From Spirochaetales bacterium (lineage in GTDB: Bacteria; Spirochaetota; Spirochaetia; SPDA01): a DNA stretch of 5,635 bases. Shown here one piece after another: positions 1 to 5,635 of this stretch (position 1 is the first letter of the stretch; the number at the start of each line of letters is the position of its first letter). The stretch lies in assembly GCA_004525155.1 (NCBI GenBank), contig SPDA01000167.1, positions 1-5,635 on the forward strand, read 5' to 3'. The position numbers were made by a program, and so were the translations under genes. Under the pieces are notes generated by a model that saw only the letters and a list, made by a program, of their open reading frames with translations, was not told where the DNA came from and searched no databases.

Positions 1-69
1 GCCTGCGCAATCGCCCGGCGTTTTACATCCATTTATGATCCGGCTAAAAGTCCCAGGATAATTGAGTGA
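1..69 (+). CDS. Possible 3' end of an upstream plus-strand gene (partial)
   Basis: Reading from base 1, the plus strand is open for 22 codons and stops at TGA 67-69; the other two plus frames stop at 34-36 and 58-60. A weak hairpin with a T-rich tail follows directly, as expected at a gene end. The residues end in SPRIIE and I do not recognise them. In many bacteria, spirochaetes included, rseP follows dxr, the DXP reductoisomerase gene of isoprenoid synthesis, so dxr is a candidate from context only; the tail does not look clearly like Dxr. The fragment is too short to test coding character, and the region could equally be non-coding. Confidence 0.25.
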   Translation, partial: ACAIARRFTSIYDPAKSPRIIE

Positions 70-102
70 GCGGGGTTCTGCCAGTAATCCGCTATTGTTT
101 TT
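69..102 (+). terminator. Weak intrinsic terminator candidate upstream of rseP
   Basis: AGCGG (69-73) can pair with CCGCT (89-93), with one further G-U pair inside and a loop of about 13 bases. The T-rich run TTGTTTTT (95-102) follows. It begins at the last base of the TGA that may end an upstream gene. The stem is short and the loop large, so this would be a weak terminator at best, and it overlaps the -35 region of the predicted rseP promoter. Confidence 0.3.
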
Positions 103-123
103 CAATCTTTTTTTTGCTATAGT
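95..123 (+). promoter_or_regulatory. Predicted sigma70-type promoter of the rseP operon
   Basis: A -35-like TTGTTT (95-100) and a -10-like TATAGT (118-123) are separated by exactly 17 bases, the optimal spacing for the housekeeping sigma factor. TG at 115-116, one base before the -10 box, makes an extended -10. Transcription would start at about 129-131, giving a leader of some 34 bases before the rseP start. The spacer contains a run of eight T (108-115). It is the best promoter match I found in front of the plus-strand genes, and the close spacing of those genes suggests it serves all three. Confidence 0.55.
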
Positions 124-128
124 TACAC

Positions 129-167
129 ATGAAGGATATTTTTAAAATAACGGTCATCAATTCATGA
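129..167 (+). CDS. Possible 12-residue leader peptide overlapping the rseP start
   Basis: ATG at 129-131 opens a 12-codon frame (MKDIFKITVINS) ending in TGA 165-167. That stop overlaps the rseP ATG (164-166) as ATGA, a classic translational coupling arrangement. The ATG sits 5 bases after the predicted -10 box, at the expected transcription start, so the message could be leaderless or nearly so; no ribosome binding site precedes it. rseP itself also lacks a convincing ribosome binding site, which would fit entry by coupling. A short open frame can easily arise by chance, so this is only a candidate. Confidence 0.2.
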   Translation: MKDIFKITVINS

Positions 168-1531
168 TAATAATTAACATACTTATTGGACTTGTCGGAC
201 TGGGACTGGTAATCCTCGTTCACGAAACAGGACATTTTGCCGCCGCAAAACTCTTCGGAATCGATGTTGAAGCCTTTTCCATCGGGTGGGGAAAAAAACT
301 GTTCGGCATCACCAGGGGCGGAACCGAATACAGAATCTCCATGATTCCCATCGGGGGATACTGCAAGATGAAAGGGGAGCAGATGCTGCGCAAGGCTCTG
401 GAAGATGAGCAGTCGACAATCCCCAAAGAGCCCGGTTCATTTTACGGAGTTTCCCCGTGGAAACGTCTCGGCGTCGCCGTGGCAGGCCCCGGCTTAAATC
501 TCATTTTCGCGGCCCTCGTTTTTTCGGTCATCTGGTTCATCGGCTTCAAGATTCACTCCTACGAGAGCAAAATTATTCTTGTATCCGAATACGCAGCGCC
601 CGGTGTGCAGGAGCAGTACGCAGCTGACAGGGCCGGCCTTGAAACAGGCGACAGAATTATCGCCGCGGGAAAGAAGAGAGTTGAACACTACTCGGATCTC
701 CAGGAAATCATCGCCATTAACGGCGGAAAAACGCTGGACTTTACCGTTACCCGCGGAGAGCGGACTCTCACCCTGCCCGTCACCCTCGGGAAAGACGCAA
801 AAACCGGTGTCGGCCAGCTTGGTATATACGCCTGGATAGAACCTGTCGTGGACGAGGTAAAACAGGGTTCGGCCGCCCATATCGCCGGCCTTATGCGGGG
901 CGCTGTAATAACAGCGGCAGACGGGAAGCCCGTGCGGCACACCATCGATTTCATGAGGACCCTGTCCGGCAGCCCGTCGCAAATTACCATCACTTACGAA
1001 CGGCAGGGAGCAAGCCGGGAGACGGTACTGAGGATTCCCTACGGTGAAAACGGAGAACCCGACCTTGGTTTCAGCTTTGCGTATCTTACTTTCAAGACCC
1101 CGCGGCTGTCCATTTTCAGGGCCGCGGGAAAGGGACTCGCCGATGTGGGCATGACTTTGAGGCTCTCCCTGAAGAGCATAGGCATGCTCTTCCAGGGCAT
1201 CAATGTAAGGGAAGCGGTTTCCGGCCCCATCCGGATAACCTACATCATAGGGGAAACTGCGTCCTACGGTTTCAAATTCGGCCTGGGCGGCGGACTGGCC
1301 ACCCTGTTCAGGTTTTTAAGCCTTCTCAGTGTTGCGGTCTTTGTCATGAACCTCCTTCCCATTCCGGCGCTGGACGGCGGTATGGTGGTGATTTCCGTTA
1401 TAGAGGGTATTTTCAAGAAGCCTCTGAGACCGAAAGCGGTTTACCGCTACCAGATCGTCGGGTTCACCATAATAATAGCCCTTGTCCTGTTCACGACTTT
1501 CAATGATGTTTTTTTTCTTATAAAGCGCTAA
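164..1531 (+). CDS. rseP: RseP-type site-2 intramembrane zinc metalloprotease
   Basis: This 455-residue protein is an M50 protease of the inner membrane. The family cuts transmembrane segments of anti-sigma factors and remnant signal peptides after a first cut by another protease. The zinc site HETGH is at residues 20-24 in the first membrane segment. A FSIGWGKKL/YRISMIPIGGYCKMKGE-type beta-hairpin region follows. The second membrane segment (about 104-127) carries the conserved GPGLN (108-112). Two PDZ domains follow (about 140-215 and 228-303), then a third segment ending in MNLLPIPALDGG (395-406) with the third zinc ligand D404, and a last membrane segment (about 427-447). Length and domain order match E. 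coli RseP (about 450 residues). ATG 164 is the only usable start, since an in-frame stop lies at 143-145. No good ribosome binding site precedes it. It is first in a probable three-gene operon. Its substrate cannot be told from the window; no sigma or anti-sigma gene is present. Confidence 0.95.
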   Translation: MIIINILIGLVGLGLVILVHETGHFAAAKLFGIDVEAFSIGWGKKLFGITRGGTEYRISMIPIGGYCKMKGEQMLRKALEDEQSTIPKEPGSFYGVSPWKRLGVAVAGPGLNLIFAALVFSVIWFIGFKIHSYESKIILVSEYAAPGVQEQYAADRAGLETGDRIIAAGKKRVEHYSDLQEIIAINGGKTLDFTVTRGERTLTLPVTLGKDAKTGVGQLGIYAWIEPVVDEVKQGSAAHIAGLMRGAVITAADGKPVRHTIDFMRTLSGSPSQITITYERQGASRETVLRIPYGENGEPDLGFSFAYLTFKTPRLSIFRAAGKGLADVGMTLRLSLKSIGMLFQGINVREAVSGPIRITYIIGETASYGFKFGLGGGLATLFRFLSLLSVAVFVMNLLPIPALDGGMVVISVIEGIFKKPLRPKAVYRYQIVGFTIIIALVLFTTFNDVFFLIKR

Positions 1532-1544
1532 ATTTAGAGGGATC

Positions 1545-2171
1545 ATGAAAAACCTGACCTGTTTTTGCGAAACCGAATTCGAAGCTGATATTAATGACGT
1601 CTATGATCTCGCCCTTTCGAAGCATCTGGAAAAGGAGATACTGGAAGGAAGCTTCCTATCCTTTACTTGTCCCGCATGCGGGAAAGTATTGAAGCCGGAG
1701 CTGCCCGTGCGTATCCTGAACACTGAAAAATCCCTTGATGTGTATGTACTGCCGGAAACCGAACGGGATGCCTATCTTGCAGGAAAGGATATAGACCTGC
1801 CCGGCGAATCGAAAGAGATACCGTCACAGTACGGCATCGTCATAGGATATGCGGAGCTGGCGGAAAAAATAAAAATCATCGATGCGGGGTTCAGCCCGGC
1901 GGTTGTGGAAATAATAAAATATTTTTATCTGAAAAAGATAAAATCGGGTTCGGAGGTCATCATTTTTTTTGATCATGAAAAGGACGATTCCCTTTTTTTT
2001 CACATTCACGGACTCAAGCCGGACGAGATCGGCGTGGCTGCCATTCCCCGATCCTTTTACCTGAAGGTGGAGGATGACCTTTCCAAACCTGCGGCGGACG
2101 AGGATTACAGACAGATTATCGAACCTCCCTATATTTCCGTAAGGAAATTCATCATCGAGGAAGAAGACTGA
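1545..2171 (+). CDS. CpXC-domain protein (putative zinc-binding, unknown function)
   Basis: This 208-residue protein has a C-x-C pair at C6 and C8 and a CPAC motif at residues 42-45, followed by GK. That pattern fits the CpXC domain, a family thought to bind metal through its cysteines and of unknown function. The rest (about 50-208) is acidic and mixed alpha/beta, with no signal peptide or membrane segment, so it should be cytoplasmic. It starts 13 bases after the rseP stop. GAGGG at 1537-1541 is the probable ribosome binding site, though the 3-base gap to ATG is short. No earlier start is sensible because the previous gene ends at 1531. Its last base is shared with the next ATG. Two runs of eight T lie in the coding region (1963-1970 and 1993-2000). 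Gene order ties it to the protease and propeller genes, but not to any known reaction. Confidence 0.82.
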   Translation: MKNLTCFCETEFEADINDVYDLALSKHLEKEILEGSFLSFTCPACGKVLKPELPVRILNTEKSLDVYVLPETERDAYLAGKDIDLPGESKEIPSQYGIVIGYAELAEKIKIIDAGFSPAVVEIIKYFYLKKIKSGSEVIIFFDHEKDDSLFFHIHGLKPDEIGVAAIPRSFYLKVEDDLSKPAADEDYRQIIEPPYISVRKFIIEEED

Positions 2172-2173
2172 TG
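2157..2173 (+). promoter_or_regulatory. Ribosome binding site and TGATG coupling junction
   Basis: GAGGAAG (2157-2163), inside the end of the CpXC gene, lies 7 bases before ATG 2171-2173. The CpXC stop TGA (2169-2171) shares its last base with that ATG. This fixes the start of the propeller gene and points to translational coupling of the two proteins. Confidence 0.7.
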
Positions 2174-4153
2174 AGAGGACGGATCAGTCTGGTATTATTC
2201 ATTCTCCTGGCTTCACGGGCGTTTTCACTGGATTCCGGTATTGTCATAAACAACGGGCACCTTGGTAAAGTAAACGATATGGTGATGCAGGAAAAATATA
2301 ACCTGCTTTTTTCCGCCGGCGATGACGGAAGTTTCCGGTTATGGAATCCCGATTCCCGGACCTTGACCGCCAGCATTCAGGCTGCCCCAGTCCCCATAAA
2401 AAAAATCGCGCTGAATCCGGCCGGGCCGGAAATAGCCGTCGTCGAGCAGCACGGGGCCTCGTCCTTCAGGCTGAGTGTATGGAACTGGCGCGATAAAAAA
2501 AAGATATTTTCGATAAGACTTGAAGAGCTGCCCTATCACCTGTCCTTTTCTCCCCTCGGTACCTATGTTCTCTACACCGGGTCAAATTATAAAAGCCTCT
2601 ATGTGCTGGACGCATCCACCGGCCGGGTTCTCCCCTACATAAACGAGGGTTTCGGCATCGTAACCGCCCTTATCATGTCTCCGACGGAAAAAACTCTCAT
2701 GACCTATCAGCCGTCCGGATCCATTCAATACTGGGATTTACGGGAGAATACGCGCAAGCAGTCGATCCCCTGTGTACCCAACCTTACTCAAATCAGCTTT
2801 ACTCAGAATTTGAGGTACATGTTCGGATACAAGGAAAACTATCTTTATCTGGTGGACCTTGTTTCGGGGAAAACGGTAACGTATCAATACACGAACCCGA
2901 TAATTTCGTCCTCCTTCAATCCCTTAAACGGAGAAGCCGGTTTTCTGATAGACAGGCAGGGCCAATCGCAGGAACTGCTGTTTATCGATACGAATTCTTC
3001 ATCCCTCAATAGCAGGACGATACCGCTCTCCGGCAGGGCCTTTCAGAGGATCCTGTACCGTTTCAATTCCGTTTATCTCTGTGCGGAAGACGGCGTTATT
3101 TCCATCCTGGACGCGAGATACCAGATATTTTCACAGTTCCCGGATAACCGCCTCGCCGCCATTTCGGATATCGCCGTAAACGATAATCATCTTCTCGTCG
3201 CAGCAGGAAAGACCATTCACGTTTTCGGTTCCTCTTTTTTCAGCAGTCAGAATACCGACGCCGAACCCTCCGATTTGTCCGACAGACAATTCAATAATCC
3301 CTTTGACGGTCCCGTTGGTCTTGAACGCCTTGAAATGGATAATTTCATTATCTGGAGCAAGTCGGAACCGGGAAGCTACGTGTTCTTCAATGCCGATTAC
3401 GGGGTGGTCGCAAAGCCCTATTTATCCTTCGACTCCCCCTTTCAGGGTCTCGAATCGGACGAGAATTCGATTCTGGTTCTCGAATCCGGCGGCAAGATAC
3501 ACATGATCGACAGGCAGAGGAATGAAATTATCTACTCGTACGAATCGTATGGTTTGACGAGCGCTGTTCTGGACGGAACAAAAATTATCGCGGGCAAGAG
3601 CAGGCAGACCGGCTTCCAGTCTTCGCTCATTATCATAGACACAGTTTCCGGCGAAACAGTCCCGGTATTCGATTCGAATTTAATCTCCTATTCCCTGTTA
3701 ATGGCTCCGGATAGAAAGACTCTCTATTCCATAGGTTTTGAAAATGTCCAGGGCGCCGTGAAGACGGTACTTAAAAGTCACACTGGTGCCTCCTTCGGCA
3801 GGGAACAGAGGCTCCTTCAGTTCGAGGGCGAGGATTTTTCCGCTGATTTCCGCGTGGACAGTGATTCTTCAACAGTCTATACGACACTCGGGCAGGAAGC
3901 CATAACCGCAGTCGGAAGGAACGGCGTCCGTGTGTTTGAAGAGCGGGACCACGTGCCCCGTGGTTTAAGGCTGAACGGCAGATTTCTATACGTATTGAAT
4001 AAGGACCATACGGTATCCGTGTGGGACAAGGCGGAAGGCGGGAAAATCGCGGAACTTTATATTTTCAGGGATGATAACTGGATCGTTTCTTTTCCGGGCG
4101 GAGATTACGCCTCTTCACCCTACGCGGGATCATATATTTCACCTCAGGAGTGA
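2171..4153 (+). CDS. Exported WD40-repeat / beta-propeller protein
   Basis: This 660-residue protein begins with a typical Sec signal peptide: basic MRGR, hydrophobic ISLVLFILLA, and a likely cut after AFS at residue 19. There is no lipobox cysteine, so it should be periplasmic or secreted. A clear WD40 repeat runs from GH (29-30) to LW (57-58), and further WD-like strands end at YWD (187-189) and VWD (617-619). Between these are many degenerate blade-like segments with DxxSG or GxIxxxD turns. A polar stretch near 352-385 may divide two propellers; about 640 residues could make some 14 blades, but that is inference. The C-terminus has DDNW (634-637) and GGDYASSP (643-650). This resembles the DGEW...PDGYYxASP module often seen at the end of WD40 regions in WD40-caspase proteins, but no peptidase follows. 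Such propellers bind proteins or ligands; the partner is unknown. It is the last gene of the rseP operon, and its end overlaps the opposing gene by 10 bases. Confidence 0.85.
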   Translation: MRGRISLVLFILLASRAFSLDSGIVINNGHLGKVNDMVMQEKYNLLFSAGDDGSFRLWNPDSRTLTASIQAAPVPIKKIALNPAGPEIAVVEQHGASSFRLSVWNWRDKKKIFSIRLEELPYHLSFSPLGTYVLYTGSNYKSLYVLDASTGRVLPYINEGFGIVTALIMSPTEKTLMTYQPSGSIQYWDLRENTRKQSIPCVPNLTQISFTQNLRYMFGYKENYLYLVDLVSGKTVTYQYTNPIISSSFNPLNGEAGFLIDRQGQSQELLFIDTNSSSLNSRTIPLSGRAFQRILYRFNSVYLCAEDGVISILDARYQIFSQFPDNRLAAISDIAVNDNHLLVAAGKTIHVFGSSFFSSQNTDAEPSDLSDRQFNNPFDGPVGLERLEMDNFIIWSKSEPGSYVFFNADYGVVAKPYLSFDSPFQGLESDENSILVLESGGKIHMIDRQRNEIIYSYESYGLTSAVLDGTKIIAGKSRQTGFQSSLIIIDTVSGETVPVFDSNLISYSLLMAPDRKTLYSIGFENVQGAVKTVLKSHTGASFGREQRLLQFEGEDFSADFRVDSDSSTVYTTLGQEAITAVGRNGVRVFEERDHVPRGLRLNGRFLYVLNKDHTVSVWDKAEGGKIAELYIFRDDNWIVSFPGGDYASSPYAGSYISPQE

Positions 4154-4164
4154 CTGGGGTTTTT
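4142..4164 (+). terminator. Intrinsic terminator built over the two overlapping stop codons
   Basis: CCTCAG (4142-4147) pairs with CTGGGG (4154-4159), with one G-U pair and a 6-base loop, and five T follow (4160-4164). An A-U pair (4141/4160) can lengthen the stem. The propeller stop TGA (4151-4153) lies in the loop. The opposing gene's stop (4146-4144) lies in the left arm. On the minus strand the same hairpin is followed by TGAAATATATG rather than a T run, so it should act only on plus-strand transcripts. Confidence 0.55.
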
Positions 4165-4440
4165 CGAGACAAGTTCCACCGCTTTTTTGACGGCTTTGCG
4201 CACATGGTCAAGGTATTCGGTGCCATCCATAGCCTTGGCGTACAGGCTGCCCATAAGAGACGCCCGGTAATAGGGTTTCACGTTATTCAGGGCATAGGCT
4301 GCCATATCCAGTATGCAGTCCTGGCATTTGCAGACTGCGTTTCCGGTATCGGATTTCAGCTGTTTTTCGAGTTCATTGAGAACAAAACGCTCGGCTTCAT
4401 TCACAAGATATTCGAAATCGTACTGCTCTTTCAATCCCAT
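4144..4440 (-). CDS. ComFB-family small protein (putative cyclic-dinucleotide binding)
   Basis: This is a 98-residue cytoplasmic protein. After an N-terminal helix (LVNEAERFVLNELEKQL, 12-28) comes the family core: CKCQDC (37-42), then LDMAAYALN (44-52), KPYY (55-58) and GSLYAK (64-69), ending in a charged helix. This matches ComFB (late competence development protein), whose usual pattern is CxCxxC-x-x-D-x-x-A-x-ALN-x-x-P-x-Y. From memory, B. subtilis ComFB is a zinc-binding dimer, and cyanobacterial members have been reported as cyclic-dinucleotide receptors; whether this one binds either is untested. ATG 4440 is chosen because AAGGAG lies 6 bases before it; the TTG at 4461 would swallow that site. 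It follows dnaB by 39 bases with no terminator between, so the two are probably co-transcribed. Its end overlaps the opposing propeller gene. A role in competence should not be assumed from the name. Confidence 0.83.
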   Translation of the reverse strand: MGLKEQYDFEYLVNEAERFVLNELEKQLKSDTGNAVCKCQDCILDMAAYALNNVKPYYRASLMGSLYAKAMDGTEYLDHVRKAVKKAVELVSKNPSHS

Positions 4441-4446
4441 GGAACT

Positions 4447-4452
4447 CTCCTT
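4447..4452 (-). promoter_or_regulatory. Ribosome binding site deciding the ComFB-type start
   Basis: On the minus strand AAGGAG (4452-4447) lies 6 bases before ATG 4440-4438, a near-ideal distance. Three TTG codons at 4461-4453 are in frame but lie before this site, so translation should begin at the ATG. Confidence 0.75.
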
Positions 4453-4479
4453 CAACAACAACGTATTTCGCGCAGCATC

Positions 4480-5635
4480 TTAAGGGTTGTCCCGCGAAAG
4501 CGACTCGAACTTGGTAAATTTTGGAATAAAGGCAAGCTGTATGGTATCGACCGGTCCGTTTCTCTGTTTTGCTATGATGAGTTCGGTGACAACGGCGGCC
4601 GCGCCTTCCGAATCCTGGGAAGATTCATTATCCCTTTCCCTGTGCAGGAGAATAACGACGTCCGCATCCTGCTCGAGGGACCCGGATTCCCTAAGGTCCG
4701 CAAGACCGGGCCGCTTCCCCTCCGTTTCTCTCCTGACCTGGGAAAGGGCAACCACCGGAATATCCAGCTCCCGGGCAAGGGTTTTGAGGGAGCGCGATAC
4801 TTCGGCAATCTGTTCGTGCCTCGGCATATCGGCCTTTTCTGCGCTGATGAGCGTGAGGTAATCGACAAAAAGTATCTGAATGTCCTGTTTGCTTTTCATT
4901 CTCCGGGCCACGGCCCGCAGATCGAGCAGTTTCATGTTAGGCGTATCCTCTATGTAAAGCGGAGCCTCGTAAATCCGGCTGCAGGCCTCCGTTATATCCC
5001 GGAAATCCGCGTTATTGAGCATGCCTGTGCGCAGCTTCTGACTGTTTACCCTGGCTTCGATGGAAAGGAGCCGCTGGACCAGCTGGGTATCCGGCATTTC
5101 AAGCGTGAAAAAACCCACCCGGATCTGCTTGTGAATGGCCATATAGGCGGCCATGGAAAGTGCAAGTGCCGTCTTCCCGATCGACGGCCTGGCCCCTATT
5201 ACGATAAATTCCGATTTCTGGAAACCGGACGTTAAATTGTCAAGCTTGTCGAAACCCGTGGGAACGCCTGTGTAGCTTTCTTTGGAATGAAAGAGCTTTT
5301 CTATGAAATCAACGGTTTGCGGGATAATTTCCTTCACGGCCTTGTAGGAGGAACCGCTGTTCTCGTCGGTCAGTTCGTAGATCTTCCGTTCCGTTTCCTC
5401 CACAAGGCTTCGCGCGTCCACCCCGTCGTTATAGGTATCCGCAAGAATCTGGCTGGCTATCCGCGCAAGGTTGCGTCTCAGGCTGTTCTGTTTGACAATC
5501 TTTGCATAGTACTCGATGTTGGCGCTTGTGGGCACGGCGCCGGTAAGGGCCGATATGTAGGCCGGACCGCCGCAGGAATCGAGATTGCTGCTGTTTCTGA
5601 GCTCGTCGGAAACGGTTATGATGTCGAGAGCTTCC
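4480..5635 (-). CDS. dnaB: Replicative DNA helicase DnaB (5' end beyond window)
   Basis: DnaB is the hexameric ATP-driven helicase that unwinds DNA at the replication fork. The frame is open to the right edge. The 33 codons before GTG 5535 read EALDIITVSDEL...CGGPAYISALTGA, the normal DnaB N-terminal domain, so that GTG is internal and only roughly the first 60-70 residues are missing. The ATPase domain follows: GFDKLD, Walker A GARPSIGKT (5196-5170), TLEM, Walker B FVDYL (Asp codon 4863-4861), VVALSQVRRE (sensor Gln), the arginine-finger region DLRESGSLEQDADVV, and AKQRNGP near the C-terminus, which ends at TAA 4482-4480. No intein interrupts it. Two motif positions differ from the common form: VDYLTLI where VDYLQLM/I is usual, and SQVRR where SQLNR is usual. 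In many bacteria, treponemes included, rplI and other ribosomal genes lie near dnaB, so they may lie to the right. Confidence 0.96.
   Translation of the reverse strand, partial: EALDIITVSDELRNSSNLDSCGGPAYISALTGAVPTSANIEYYAKIVKQNSLRRNLARIASQILADTYNDGVDARSLVEETERKIYELTDENSGSSYKAVKEIIPQTVDFIEKLFHSKESYTGVPTGFDKLDNLTSGFQKSEFIVIGARPSIGKTALALSMAAYMAIHKQIRVGFFTLEMPDTQLVQRLLSIEARVNSQKLRTGMLNNADFRDITEACSRIYEAPLYIEDTPNMKLLDLRAVARRMKSKQDIQILFVDYLTLISAEKADMPRHEQIAEVSRSLKTLARELDIPVVALSQVRRETEGKRPGLADLRESGSLEQDADVVILLHRERDNESSQDSEGAAAVVTELIIAKQRNGPVDTIQLAFIPKFTKFESLSRDNP

Noticed and set aside
1..32. Minus-strand ATG at 32 reading MDVKRRAIAQ, a possible divergent gene start
   Set aside because: Only ten codons are visible, the ribosome binding site is poor, and I found no convincing promoter in front of it on the minus strand. 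It is the rival reading to the plus-strand gene end at 69 and cannot be settled from this window.
494..982. Minus-strand open frame of 162 codons inside rseP
   Set aside because: It lies wholly opposite the PDZ region of rseP, has no ribosome binding site of note, and its product is not protein-like in pattern.
4441..4461. TTG start for the ComFB-type gene, seven residues longer
   Set aside because: AAGGAG at 4452-4447 is an ideal ribosome binding site for ATG 4440 and would be inside the coding region if TTG 4461 were used; the added residues do not belong to the family core.
4150..5235. Long plus-strand open frame of 361 codons across the ComFB-type and dnaB genes
   Set aside because: It is antisense to dnaB and to the ComFB-type gene, both of which have clear family motifs, and its own translation shows no recognisable domain. 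It is a shadow frame.
5533..5535. GTG 5535 as the start of dnaB
   Set aside because: The frame continues upstream with standard DnaB N-terminal sequence to the window edge, so this GTG encodes an internal Val.
4480..5635. Intein in DnaB
   Set aside because: DnaB is a frequent intein host, but the sequence runs unbroken from Walker A through the C-terminal motifs at normal spacing.

Overview
The window holds two convergent gene blocks that look chromosomal and bacterial. Several features suggest a spirochaete of the Treponema/Spirochaetales type: an RseP protease gene followed by a CpXC-domain gene and an exported beta-propeller gene, a DnaB followed by a small ComFB-type gene, base composition of about half G+C by eye, and frequent 8-base A or T runs. 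This placement rests on protein character and gene company, not on a database match, so it is tentative. There are no mobile elements, CRISPR repeats, rRNA or tRNA genes.

Left block, plus strand. Positions 1-69 may be the last codons of an upstream gene, followed by a weak hairpin with T-rich tail (69-102). A good sigma70-type promoter (95-123) lies in front of a three-gene operon. The operon is rseP (164-1531, site-2 intramembrane metalloprotease), a CpXC-domain protein (1545-2171, probable cytoplasmic zinc protein of unknown role), and an exported WD40/beta-propeller protein (2171-4153). The genes are 13 bases apart and then overlap by one base (TGATG). RseP would act in the inner membrane and the propeller protein outside it. 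A role in envelope maintenance or stress signalling is reasonable but is inference. A 12-codon mini-ORF (129-167) overlaps the rseP start as ATGA. It may matter because rseP has no clear ribosome binding site of its own.

Right block, minus strand. dnaB, the replicative helicase, enters from the right edge without its first residues and ends at 4480. It is followed after 39 bases by a 98-residue ComFB-family protein (4440-4144), a small cysteine-containing family with members reported to bind cyclic dinucleotides.

The two blocks meet tail to tail. The propeller gene and the ComFB gene overlap by 10 bases (4144-4153), and an intrinsic-terminator-like hairpin for the plus strand is built over both stop codons. 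I see no clearly new multi-gene system. The best leads are the rseP leader arrangement, the uncharacterised CpXC/propeller pair with the protease, the ComFB gene behind dnaB, and the terminator encoded within the overlapping gene ends.
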